Shown here piece after piece: positions 25,774-32,429 of a DNA stretch of 32,429 bases; positions within the stretch are counted from its first letter, which is position 1; each line of letters begins with the position of its first letter. Position numbers and translations under genes: made by a program. Under the pieces are notes generated by a model. The model was not told the DNA's origin. It worked only from the letters and a program-made list of their open reading frames with translations, and did no database searches. This DNA comes from an uncultured Bacteroidales bacterium (GTDB lineage Bacteria; Bacteroidota; Bacteroidia; Bacteroidales; UBA932), in NCBI GenBank assembly GCA_900319685.1, contig ONPI01000002.1, positions 1 to 32,429 on the forward strand, read 5' to 3'.

Positions 25774-26331
25774 ATGAAAAAATTATTTGTTACCCTTTTC
25801 GCGACTGTAGCAGTCGCAGTGGCAGCTATCGCCCAGCCTTCAGTAGGTGCAGGTTTCCTTATGCCTATGAACCAGGGCCTTTCTGATAACCAGCTTTCAG
25901 GTTTCTATGCCGGACTCAACTACAATGTCCGTCTGGCAGGTCCTGTCGGCATCGCTCCGGGTGTTTATTTCAACTATGCTACCAAGAGCGAGAACTCTGT
26001 CGATTTCAAGTCGATGGGTGTTGCCGTTCCTGTAATGCTCAACGTCGGCCTCAAGCTTGGTGACAGCTTCGTCATCAGGCCGTATGCAGGTCCTACCGTA
26101 TCATACGGATTCAAGGAAGAAGCTTCTATCGGCAGTATTTCAGGCAATATGTATGATGTCGATGAATATAAGCACCTGAATGTTATGGTCGGCGGTGGCC
26201 TCGCTTTCGAGTTCGACAACATGGTCCGCTTCGAAGTTGGCTACGACTATGGTCTCTACAAGATCTATGAAGCCCTCGGCAGCACGCTTACCAGGAACCA
26301 GCTCCACGCAGGTGTAGCGTTCATTTTCTAA
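25774..26331 (+). CDS. Small outer-membrane beta-barrel protein, paralogue 2
   Basis: 185 aa. Signal peptide ending AIAQ near residue 20; mature part with GFYAGLNYNVR, IAPGVYFNYA, YAGPTVSYG, FDNMVRFEVGYDYGL and a final Phe (HAGVAFIF). Strongly similar to paralogue 1: 24 bases near the 3' end (25702-25725 and 26292-26315) are identical, which points to a recent duplication or gene conversion. No separate promoter is visible in the 32-base gap, so it is probably cotranscribed with paralogue 1. A strong terminator follows. Confidence 0.88.
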   Translation: MKKLFVTLFATVAVAVAAIAQPSVGAGFLMPMNQGLSDNQLSGFYAGLNYNVRLAGPVGIAPGVYFNYATKSENSVDFKSMGVAVPVMLNVGLKLGDSFVIRPYAGPTVSYGFKEEASIGSISGNMYDVDEYKHLNVMVGGGLAFEFDNMVRFEVGYDYGLYKIYEALGSTLTRNQLHAGVAFIF

Positions 26332-26354
26332 TCGATTGAACGTTATGGAGATAT

Positions 26355-26385
26355 CGGGGTCGGCTAACGCCGGCCCCGTTTTTTT
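26355..26385 (+). terminator. Strong intrinsic terminator after the two-barrel operon
   Basis: CGGGG-T-CGGC pairs with GCCG-G-CCCCG (9 pairs plus a central T-G wobble) around a TAAC loop at 26355-26378, followed by seven Ts (26379-26385). It is the only textbook intrinsic terminator I found in the window. Confidence 0.85.
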
Positions 26386-26394
26386 GGCAGCGAT

Positions 26395-26425
26395 TTTGAT
26401 ATTACTTGAGGAATGGTTATTTTTG
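26395..26425 (+). promoter_or_regulatory. Promoter of the third barrel gene
   Basis: TTTG (26395-26398), exactly 19 bases, then a perfect -7 box TATTTTTG (26418-26425). The ATG at 26434 is only 8 bases past the box, so the mRNA would have almost no leader. Confidence 0.7.
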
Positions 26426-26433
26426 CGCCGATT

Positions 26434-27021
26434 ATGAGGAATATCATCACTGCAATCGTGACTGTTTCGATGCTGCTGCTCGGAATCACCGCTTCTGCCC
26501 AGGCTTCCCTGGGGGCGGGATATGCGGTATCCACTGATCACGGCACCAATGACTGCAAGCTGCCGGGTTTCTATGTCGGCACAAGCTATAACTTTACCTA
26601 TTCCGGGCGTGTAGGTATCGCTCCAGGCGTTTACTACCATCAGTTCAAGGGAAAGGATCTCCCGTCCTTCGGCTTTGACGAATCCATTTCCGAAGCGGTT
26701 GAGAAGTACATTTCCATCCCTGTCCTGTTCAACATAGGGTTGAAATTCTCCCCGAACCTTTTCTTCCGGGTATATACAGGTCCGGTTTTCTCTTATGGAC
26801 TGTTGTCCAGGTCAGGAGAGCCTCTGTATGACGACCTGTATGGGGAAGCGTACGGCTATGACAAACTTAACCTCGCGATCGGAGTCGGCGCAGCCTTGGA
26901 GATCTGCCGCCTTATCCGTCTGGAGGTTGGCTATGACAACGGTCTGAAGGATCGTTCCGAGATCGAGGATTTCTCCCGCAAGACAGATTGCGTACGTGCC
27001 GGTTTGGCACTCATGTTCTAG
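26434..27021 (+). CDS. Small outer-membrane beta-barrel protein, paralogue 3
   Basis: 195 aa from the ATG at 26434 (MRNIITAIV); the upstream in-frame start at 26413 falls inside the promoter. Signal peptide ending ASAQ near residue 23. It keeps GFYVGTSYNF, IAPGVYYHQ, YTGPVFSYG, RLIRLEVGYDNGL and the final Phe of the family, but is more diverged than paralogues 1 and 2. It is separated from them by a terminator and has its own promoter, so it can be regulated apart. The DUF3575 gene follows 65 bases later. Confidence 0.87.
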   Translation: MRNIITAIVTVSMLLLGITASAQASLGAGYAVSTDHGTNDCKLPGFYVGTSYNFTYSGRVGIAPGVYYHQFKGKDLPSFGFDESISEAVEKYISIPVLFNIGLKFSPNLFFRVYTGPVFSYGLLSRSGEPLYDDLYGEAYGYDKLNLAIGVGAALEICRLIRLEVGYDNGLKDRSEIEDFSRKTDCVRAGLALMF

Positions 27022-27086
27022 TTCCTGTTCAGACCGTATTCCCTGACTCCGAGGCCGGTTTGTATCTGTTCCTCCCCGGTAGTTTT

Positions 27087-27689
27087 ATGAAGCGAATCCT
27101 GGCAGTCCTCTTCTGTGCGTCGGCACTTTCATTCCTCCCGTTCCATACGGTCCGGGCGCAGAACGTATCCTTTGAGACGAACCTGGTGGACTGGGCCGCC
27201 GTATGTACCATCAATGCGGACGTAGGTGTGTCAGTCTCACGGCATTTCTCCCTGCATCTGGGGGGACGGTACAACAACCTGCGCCTTCGCCCGGTCTCCG
27301 ATGTCATTCCTGAGCCGGGGGAGCACTCCAGCATGGAAATACGCAACCGCCAGAAGGTAGGCTATTTCGGGATCCGTTACTGGCCGTGGTATGTATATTC
27401 CGGTTGGTGGATCCAGGCGAAGGCCCAGCATATTGACTTCAGCAACACCGGTTTCGGACGTCCTGCCCTGAAAGAGGGGAAGGATGGGAACGGAGGTGGC
27501 CTTTCTGCGGGTTATACCCTTATGCTCGGCAAGCATTTCAACCTGGACTTCGGCGCTGGTTTCTGGGCTGGTCATTTCAAGGACCTGACGGTCTATGACT
27601 GCCCCCGCAAGGAATGGATCCGGAGGACGGGCCCTGCGAACGTGATATACCCCGACTCCATCACGGTTGGAATAATGTACACCTTCTGA
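27087..27689 (+). CDS. DUF3575 family protein, probable outer-membrane barrel
   Basis: 200 aa from the ATG at 27087. Signal peptide ending VRAQ near residue 25. The start of the mature part (VSFETNLVDWAAVCTINADVG, core NLVDWAAVCTINADVG) and SRHFSLHLGGRYNNLRL match DUF3575 proteins, which in Bacteroidota are often found near fimbrial or outer-membrane genes; the last residues VGIMYTF end in Phe. KVGYFGIRYWPW and AGYTLMLGKHFNLDFGAGFW are further barrel-like strands. Function is unknown. It probably shares the transcript of the third barrel gene. The pseudogene follows. Confidence 0.85.
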   Translation: MKRILAVLFCASALSFLPFHTVRAQNVSFETNLVDWAAVCTINADVGVSVSRHFSLHLGGRYNNLRLRPVSDVIPEPGEHSSMEIRNRQKVGYFGIRYWPWYVYSGWWIQAKAQHIDFSNTGFGRPALKEGKDGNGGGLSAGYTLMLGKHFNLDFGAGFWAGHFKDLTVYDCPRKEWIRRTGPANVIYPDSITVGIMYTF

Positions 27690-27729
27690 GAACGAAGGCA
27701 ATCATGTCAATCACTAACAGAATATAGAG

Positions 27730-28022
27730 ATGAATAAGGTTATTTGTCGGCGCCGTCCTCGTAATGGTGACATTCTTGCCGCGGGGTGGGACACCTGACA
27801 GAGAAACATGGCAATGTCAGTGGCTTCGAAGTCGCCGGGAATGACCGGGTTTTCTATCCCGTGGAGGCCTGGACCAGAGGTGCCAGGATTGAGTTGGATT
27901 GTTCCGGAATAGCTGATCCAGTGGCAGTTAGATATTCATTCCACAACTATTGCGATTCCAACCTGGAGAGTTCGGTCGGGGTGCCTGTACCTCCGTTCCG
28001 GACTGACAAATGGGCAGATTGA
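27730..28022 (+). pseudogene. Remnant of a sialate O-acetylesterase
   Basis: Three pieces in three frames. An ATG at 27730; then, shifted by one base, IRLFVGAVLVMVTFLPRG, which reads as a signal peptide (27734 onwards); then, from about 27786 to the stop at 28022, LTEKHGNVSGFEVAGNDR, FYPVEA, DPVAVRYSF, NYCDSNLESSVGVP and PPFRTDKW, which match the C-terminal end of sialate 9-O-acetylesterase (SGNH-type) proteins. The full family is usually over 450 aa, so most of the gene, including all catalytic residues, is gone. These enzymes release acetyl groups from sialic acids of host glycans, so the ancestor probably foraged on mucin. Confidence 0.75.
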
Positions 28023-28040
28023 ATTTCTGCGGATTAATAA

Positions 28041-28071
28041 TTGTAAATATCTCTGATTATCACTAAATTTG
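28041..28071 (+). promoter_or_regulatory. Promoter of secA
   Basis: TTG (28041-28043), 20 bases, then a perfect -7 box TAAATTTG (28064-28071), giving a leader of about 25 bases that includes eight consecutive Ts just before the ATG at 28100. Confidence 0.65.
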
Positions 28072-28087
28072 TTGGTTAATCAGAGAT
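28049..28087. promoter_or_regulatory. 11-bp inverted repeat around the secA -7 box
   Basis: ATCTCTGATTA (28049-28059) and TAATCAGAGAT (28077-28087) are perfect inverted copies separated by 17 bases that contain the secA -7 box. A T-rich stretch (TATTTTTTTTAT) follows. It could be an operator, or a terminator for upstream transcripts that doubles as the promoter region. Confidence 0.5.
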
Positions 28088-28099
28088 TATTTTTTTTAT

Positions 28100-31000
28100 A
28101 TGGCGATATCAGGTATTCTGAGAAAAGTCTTCGGCTCCAAGTCCGACAGGGATATGAAGCTTGTCAAGCCTTTCCTTGACAAGGTCCTTGCGGCATATGG
28201 TCCGATCGACAAGCTCTCCAATGATGAATTGAGGGCTAAGACCGATGAACTTAAAGCAAAACTTCGTGAATGTGAGGCTCCGTTTGAGAAAAGGATACAG
28301 GAAATCAAGGCCAAGCTCGAGGAAGACATCCCGGTCAACGAGAAGGAACAGCTTGCCACCGAGTCTGACAAACTTGTAAAGGAAGAGGACGAACAGATTG
28401 AGAAAGTGCTGGAAGCGATACTTCCGGAGGCTTTCGCCATAATGAAATCCACGGCTCGCCGGTTCAAGGAGAACGAGACCATAGTGGTCACTGCCAATGA
28501 CTTCGACAAGCAGCTCAGCATCAATCACGATTTCGTTACCATCGACGGCGATAACGCTGTTTACAGGAATCACTGGATGGCCGGTGGCAACGAGGTGACC
28601 TGGGATATGGTCCACTACGACGTGCAGCTCATCGGCGGCATCGTGCTCCATCAGGGCAAGATCGCGGAGATGGCGACAGGTGAAGGAAAGACCCTCGTAG
28701 CAACCCTGCCTGTATTCCTGAACGCACTTGCCGGCAAGGGTGTGCATGTGGTCACCGTCAACGACTATCTGTCCAAGCGTGACTCGGAGTGGATGGGACC
28801 TCTTTATATGTTCCACGGACTTTCGGTGGACTGCATCGACAAGCACGAGCCTAACAGCGATGCCAGGAAGAAGGCATACAACTGCGACATCACCTTCGGT
28901 ACCAACAACGAGTTCGGTTTCGATTACCTCCGTGACAACATGGCGGTTAACATGACCGACCTGGTACAGAGGAAGCATCATTATGCGATCGTCGATGAGG
29001 TCGACTCCGTCTTGATCGATGATGCCCGTACTCCTTTGATCATTTCCGGTCCTGTGGCAAAGGCCGAGGACGACGAGCAGTACATGGAGTTCAGGCCTTA
29101 TGTAGAGAGCCTCTACCAGAAGCAGCGCACCCTGGTCAACCAGATCCTGAACGATGCCAAGAGAGCTATCGCAGATGGCAAGACCGAAGAAGGCGGACTG
29201 CTCCTTTTCCGTGCGTACAAGGGTTTGCCGAAGTACCAGCCGCTGATCAAGTTCCTCAGCGAACAGGGCATGAAGCAGCTGATGCAGAAGACGGAGAATT
29301 ACTATCTGCAGGACAACGAGAGCCAGATGCACATCGTTACGGATCCGCTTTATTTCGTAATCAGCGAGCAGCAGCACTCCGTCGATATGACCGACAAGGG
29401 ACACGATGTACTGGCCAATGCGGTTTCCGATCCTGATTTCTTCGTGCTCCCTGACATGGGAACCAAGATCGCCGAGATCAAGAAGGATGAGACCCTCACC
29501 GCGGAGCAGAAGCAGGAGAAGCAGGACAGCTTGATGGAGGACTACTCTCTCAAGAGCGAGCGCGTCCACACCGTCATCCAGCTGCTCAAGGCATACGCGA
29601 TGTTCCAGAAGGATGTCGATTATATCGTCATCGACAACAAGGTGAAGATCGTGGATGAGCAGACGGGCCGTATAATGGAGGGCCGCCGCTGGAGTGACGG
29701 ATTGCACCAGGCTGTGGAAGCCAAGGAGAACGTGAAGGTGGAAGCTGCAACCCAGACCTTCGCGACCATCACTCTGCAGAACTATTTCAGGATGTATCAC
29801 AAGCTCGCAGGTATGACCGGTACCGCCGAAACGGAGGCAGGGGAGTTCTGGTCGATATACAAGCTTGACGTGGTCGTGATTCCTACGAACCGTCCGGTAA
29901 TCAGGGATGACCAGGACGATTTGATCTACAAGACCAAGAAGGCGAAGTACGCCGCCGTGATCAACAAGATCGAGGAGCTGCGCAATTCCGGAAGGCCTGT
30001 ACTTGTCGGTACTACCGATGTCGAGACTTCCGAACTCCTCAGCAAGCTGCTCAGGCTGAGGGGTATCAAGCACAACGTGCTCAACGCCAAGGAGCACGCC
30101 CGCGAAGCTGAAATCGTCGCCCAGGCTGGCCAGAGTACGCTCGGGCAGGCCCCGATAACCGGGGAAGACGGAGTCAAGCGTCTTGAAGAAAGGATGTTGG
30201 GAGCTGTCACCATCGCGACCAACATGGCAGGTCGAGGAACCGATATCAAGCTTTCTCCGGAAGTCAAGGCTGCCGGCGGACTTGCCATCATCGGTACGGA
30301 AAGGCACGATTCTCGTCGAGTTGACCGTCAGCTCAGAGGTCGTGCAGGACGTCAGGGTGACCCGGGCTCTTCCGAATTCTATATCTCCCTGGAGGACAAG
30401 CTTATGCGTTTGTTCGGCTCGGAGAAGATAGCGGGAGTGGTGGACAAGCTTGGAATGGCCGATGACGAAGCGCTCGTCAACGGAATGTTGTCCAAGTCCA
30501 TCGAGAATGCCCAGAAGAAGGTCGAGGAGAACAACTTCGGTATCCGAAAGAGACTCCTTGAATATGACGACGTGATGAACTACCAGCGCGAAGCCGTATA
30601 TGCCCGCCGTCGCAACGCCCTCTCAGGAGAGAGGATCGAGATCGATGTCCTGAACATGATGATCGATTCTTCTTCGATCATTGCGGGAAGGGCGGAAGGA
30701 ATGTCCTATGAGGATTTCGAAGCATATGTGATGGGACAGATGTCCATCGACCTCGGATTCGACCAGGAATTCTATGCGGGTGCCGATGCTGACAAGCTGG
30801 CAGATTCCCTGTGTAACCATATGCAGGAAGTCTATGAGCGAAGGATGAATACCCTGGCAGAGAAGGTATATCCGTTCATCAAGCAGATTTACGAGAAGCA
30901 GGGACAGATGTACCAGAATATCGCGATCCCTATCTCCGACGGCCGGAAGATGTTGACCTTGAGCGTCAATCTCGAAAAGGCGTACAATACAGGCGGAAAG

Positions 31001-31441
31001 GAGATTGCCAAGGCTCTCAGCCGTACCATCATCCTCTACCAGATCGACGAGCATTGGAAGCAGCATCTGAGGGAGATGGACGATCTTCGTACGAGCGTGC
31101 AGAATGCCGCTTACGAGCAGAAGGATCCTCTCGTGGTGTACAAGCTCGAGAGCTACAACCTCTTCGCTTCGATGCTGGAAGATCTGAACAAGGATGTGCT
31201 TTCATTCCTCCTCAGGGCCTTCGTTCCGCTGCGTGACGAGAATGAGGCCCGTCCGGCCCAGGCTCCTCGCCGCAAGACCGATATGAGCCAGATGAGAACT
31301 CAGCGTAACGACCTGAGTACCAACGGGGAACAGAAGTCGAATACTCCTATCAAGGCGGACAAGAAGATCGGGCGGAACGAGCCTTGTCCTTGCGGTTCAG
31401 GAAAGAAATACAAGAACTGCCACGGTGCAGGGCTGGTATAA
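28100..31441 (+). CDS. secA: Protein translocase ATPase SecA
   Basis: 1113 aa, the long Bacteroidota form. It drives export of unfolded proteins through SecYEG with ATP. Seen: Walker A in MATGEGKT (191-198), [15 protein letters not shown] of the DEAD motor, a long inserted helical stretch near 330-400, [12 protein letters not shown] and [10 protein letters not shown] of the second motor domain, [13 protein letters not shown], and the C-terminal zinc site [13 protein letters not shown], which binds SecB and lipid. It has its own promoter with an 11-bp inverted repeat around it. The bactofilin gene follows after 28 bases. Confidence 0.98.
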   Translation: MAISGILRKVFGSKSDRDMKLVKPFLDKVLAAYGPIDKLSNDELRAKTDELKAKLRECEAPFEKRIQEIKAKLEEDIPVNEKEQLATESDKLVKEEDEQIEKVLEAILPEAFAIMKSTARRFKENETIVVTANDFDKQLSINHDFVTIDGDNAVYRNHWMAGGNEVTWDMVHYDVQLIGGIVLHQGKIAEMATGEGKTLVATLPVFLNALAGKGVHVVTVNDYLSKRDSEWMGPLYMFHGLSVDCIDKHEPNSDARKKAYNCDITFGTNNEFGFDYLRDNMAVNMTDLVQRKHHYAIVDEVDSVLIDDARTPLIISGPVAKAEDDEQYMEFRPYVESLYQKQRTLVNQILNDAKRAIADGKTEEGGLLLFRAYKGLPKYQPLIKFLSEQGMKQLMQKTENYYLQDNESQMHIVTDPLYFVISEQQHSVDMTDKGHDVLANAVSDPDFFVLPDMGTKIAEIKKDETLTAEQKQEKQDSLMEDYSLKSERVHTVIQLLKAYAMFQKDVDYIVIDNKVKIVDEQTGRIMEGRRWSDGLHQAVEAKENVKVEAATQTFATITLQNYFRMYHKLAGMTGTAETEAGEFWSIYKLDVVVIPTNRPVIRDDQDDLIYKTKKAKYAAVINKIEELRNSGRPVLVGTTDVETSELLSKLLRLRGIKHNVLNAKEHAREAEIVAQAGQSTLGQAPITGEDGVKRLEERMLGAVTIATNMAGRGTDIKLSPEVKAAGGLAIIGTERHDSRRVDRQLRGRAGRQGDPGSSEFYISLEDKLMRLFGSEKIAGVVDKLGMADDEALVNGMLSKSIENAQKKVEENNFGIRKRLLEYDDVMNYQREAVYARRRNALSGERIEIDVLNMMIDSSSIIAGRAEGMSYEDFEAYVMGQMSIDLGFDQEFYAGADADKLADSLCNHMQEVYERRMNTLAEKVYPFIKQIYEKQGQMYQNIAIPISDGRKMLTLSVNLEKAYNTGGKEIAKALSRTIILYQIDEHWKQHLREMDDLRTSVQNAAYEQKDPLVVYKLESYNLFASMLEDLNKDVLSFLLRAFVPLRDENEARPAQAPRRKTDMSQMRTQRNDLSTNGEQKSNTPIKADKKIGRNEPCPCGSGKKYKNCHGAGLV

Positions 31442-31469
31442 CAGAATATTAACTTTTTATTGAGATATT

Positions 31470-31982
31470 ATGGCAAATTACGACAGGACATACGATTCTA
31501 CTGGCGTCAATGACGTCAGCAGGATTTCGGCCGGTTCAGTCATCAAGGGTGAGATCATCTCCCCTAACGACATCAGGATCGACGGTAGCTTCGAGGGTAA
31601 GATTATCTCCCAGGCAAAGGTTGTCGTCGGCGAGAAGGCTGTCATCAAGGGTGATGTGATCTGCAACAACGCTGATTTCTGGGGGCAGATCGATGGAGAC
31701 CTCTATGTCAAGGACACACTCTCTCTCAAGAGCACCAGTGTCATTGATGGTGATCTTCATGTCAGGAGGCTTCAGGTTGACCTGAACGCTACCTTCAACG
31801 GCAATTGCAAGATGATTACCGAGGAGGAATTCCAAACCCTGACGAGTGGGGAGCAGGTTGTTGAAGAAGAGGAAGCTCCAGCCGAGGAAGTCCCTGAGGT
31901 TGAGGAATATACGGTAGGTGGTCCTTCCGTTTCCAGCAACTCTCCTTTCGCTGTTCCTAGCGACGAGATTCCGGAGGCTTAA
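31470..31982 (+). CDS. Bactofilin (polymer-forming cytoskeletal protein)
   Basis: 170 aa. The central part (about 20-115) is a beta-helix of short repeats: AGSVIKGEIISPNDIRIDGSFEGKI, then VVGEKAVIKGDVICNNADFWGQIDGDLYVKDTLSLKSTSVIDGDL (cores GSVIKGEI, IDGSFEGKI, VIKGDV, GQIDGDL, VIDGDL), typical of bactofilins, which polymerise without nucleotide and organise cell shape or envelope sites. An unstructured acidic tail (EEEEAPAEEVPEVEEY) ends the protein. It probably shares the secA transcript. A hairpin at 32011-32040 follows its stop. Confidence 0.93.
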   Translation: MANYDRTYDSTGVNDVSRISAGSVIKGEIISPNDIRIDGSFEGKIISQAKVVVGEKAVIKGDVICNNADFWGQIDGDLYVKDTLSLKSTSVIDGDLHVRRLQVDLNATFNGNCKMITEEEFQTLTSGEQVVEEEEAPAEEVPEVEEYTVGGPSVSSNSPFAVPSDEIPEA

Positions 31983-32010
31983 TTAGCTGATCCCTGAACG
32001 GAGTATAGCG

Positions 32011-32040
32011 CCGGGAGACTGATTGATTCAGTTCTCCTGG
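32011..32040 (+). terminator. Hairpin after the bactofilin gene
   Basis: CCGGGAGA-CTGA pairs with TCAG-T-TCTCCTGG (12 pairs with one bulged T and one wobble) around a TTGAT loop. A loosely T-rich stretch follows. The left arm CCGGGAG can instead pair with CTCCCGG at 32057-32063, so the region could switch between two folds. Confidence 0.5.
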
Positions 32041-32070
32041 TGTTCTCTGTCTTTATCTCCCGGGGTGCCC

Positions 32071-32100
32071 GAAGTGTCTTGAAGTGTTTTGAAGTGTCTC
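32071..32100. repeat. Three tandem copies of a 10-bp unit
   Basis: GAAGTGTCTT, GAAGTGTTTT and GAAGTGTCTC follow one another directly. The first seven bases are the same in all three. No role is known. Confidence 0.85.
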
Positions 32101-32214
32101 GAGCCGCCTTCTGGGTTAGCTATTCCTCACCGGTGCCTCAAACAACTCCGCAACTGCGCACTCAGGTCTCCACTTGCGTACAAATAAGGGCATTATTGTT
32201 CTCAACCAGGGACT

Positions 32215-32261
32215 GATGGAAGGCGGCCCCTCGGGGGCATGAAGGTCGCTCGTGCGAGCCT
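32215..32261. repeat. 47-bp palindromic repeat, copy 1
   Basis: It contains the hairpins GCCCC-TCG-GGGGC and GCTC-GTGC-GAGC. Both are enclosed by GAAGGC (32219-32224) pairing with GCCTTC (32264-32269), so the unit can fold as a three-way junction. 46 of 47 bases match copy 2. Confidence 0.85.
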
Positions 32262-32272
32262 CTGCCTTCAAA

Positions 32273-32305
32273 GACAAACGACAGCCAATTAGGCTGTCGT
32301 TTGTC
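32273..32305. repeat. Perfect 14-bp inverted repeat
   Basis: GACAAACGACAGCC and GGCTGTCGTTTGTC pair perfectly around a 5-base loop (AATTA); after an A-C mismatch, TCAA/TTGA adds four pairs. It is long and stable but no T-run follows on either strand. Confidence 0.85.
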
Positions 32306-32382
32306 CTTGAGCGGAATACGAGGTTCGAACTCGAGGCTGCGCCTCGGGTGATTTCGCGCCTTCTACGTTACCCCCGCCTTCC

Positions 32383-32429
32383 GATGGAAGGCTGCCCCTC
32401 GGGGGCATGAAGGTCGCTCGTGCGAGCCT
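32383..32429. repeat. 47-bp palindromic repeat, copy 2 (reaches the window edge)
   Basis: Identical to copy 1 except for G to T at the eleventh base; offset 168 bases. It is preceded by GCCTTCC-GAT-GGAAGGC, a 7-bp hairpin that shares its left side. The window stops here, so more copies may follow. Confidence 0.85.

Larger units (their letters stand above)
31983..32429. other. Gene-free palindrome-rich region at the right end
   Basis: 447 bases with no credible gene. It holds, in order, a hairpin after the bactofilin gene, a triple 10-base tandem repeat, the first 47-bp repeat copy, a perfect 14-bp hairpin, a tRNA-3'-end-like piece, a 6-bp hairpin (32332-32337 with 32341-32346) and the second repeat copy, cut by the window edge. 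The words GAAGGC and GCCTTC recur through it and allow many alternative foldings. Confidence 0.7.

Noticed and set aside
28109..30307. 732-codon open frame antisense to secA
   Set aside because: It mirrors the codon pattern of secA, has no family motif or start signals, and SecA on the other strand is certain.
32300..32429. Intact tRNA gene on the minus strand
   Set aside because: A T-arm-like piece is present, but no 5' acceptor, D arm or anticodon arm can be formed upstream.
32215..32429. CRISPR array
   Set aside because: Only two repeat copies with a 121-base gap full of hairpins, and no cas genes in the window.

Overview
The window looks like chromosomal DNA of a Bacteroidales-type Bacteroidota, probably gut or rumen associated. 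The evidence is consistent across features. Promoters fit the Bacteroidota pattern (TTTG or TTG, about 19-20 bases, then TAnnTTTG), and ribosome binding sites are weak. SecA is long (1113 aa). There are many lipoproteins, a 58-aa Hc1-like histone, a clostripain-family lipoprotein, an M6-like metalloprotease, a Bacteroidota-style dipeptidyl peptidase III and a DUF3575 protein. I cannot name the genus. I see no rRNA, intact tRNA, transposase, phage or CRISPR array, and most of the window is housekeeping DNA.

Layout. 1-5823, mostly minus strand: a small lipoprotein coupled to an M6-like protease, the Hc1-like protein, rplY-pth, and a clostripain-like lipoprotein. 5896-10235: a DPP III lipoprotein (plus) facing a minus-strand run of a conserved unknown protein, rsmI and a helix-hairpin-helix protein. 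10284-18965: tdk-xerD converging on recA; then rlmN, a patatin/beta-barrel protein, recX, purC, a Mom/GNAT-like protein and mtgA. 18967-25016: a compact surface-polysaccharide cluster (UDP-glucuronate-epimerase-like, flippase, TupA-like ATP-grasp, DUF616 transferase, two GT2 enzymes) with overlapping or nearly abutting genes. 25118-27689: three paralogous small outer-membrane barrels plus a DUF3575 protein. 27730-28022: a collapsed sialate O-acetylesterase pseudogene. 28100-31982: secA and a bactofilin. 31983-32429: no gene, but dense palindromes and a 47-bp repeat.

Most unusual signals. (1) Two intergenic hairpins (65-132 and 7908-7994) share a 30-nt head with 28/30 identical bases, including two small internal hairpins. 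That head sits on long stems whose sequences are unrelated between the copies, yet each stem is almost fully self-complementary. This suggests either a conserved structured RNA or a small element that inserts into the loops of 3'-end hairpins. (2) The gene-free right end carries a 47-bp repeat (46/47 identical, 168-bp period), each copy foldable into two hairpins, with a perfect 14-bp hairpin and a tRNA-3'-end-like fragment between them. (3) There are candidate regulatory structures at rplY (two-hairpin leader), tdk (17-bp palindrome over the start codon) and secA (11-bp inverted repeat around the -7 box).

All product names come from motifs and family resemblance read by eye; no database search was run.
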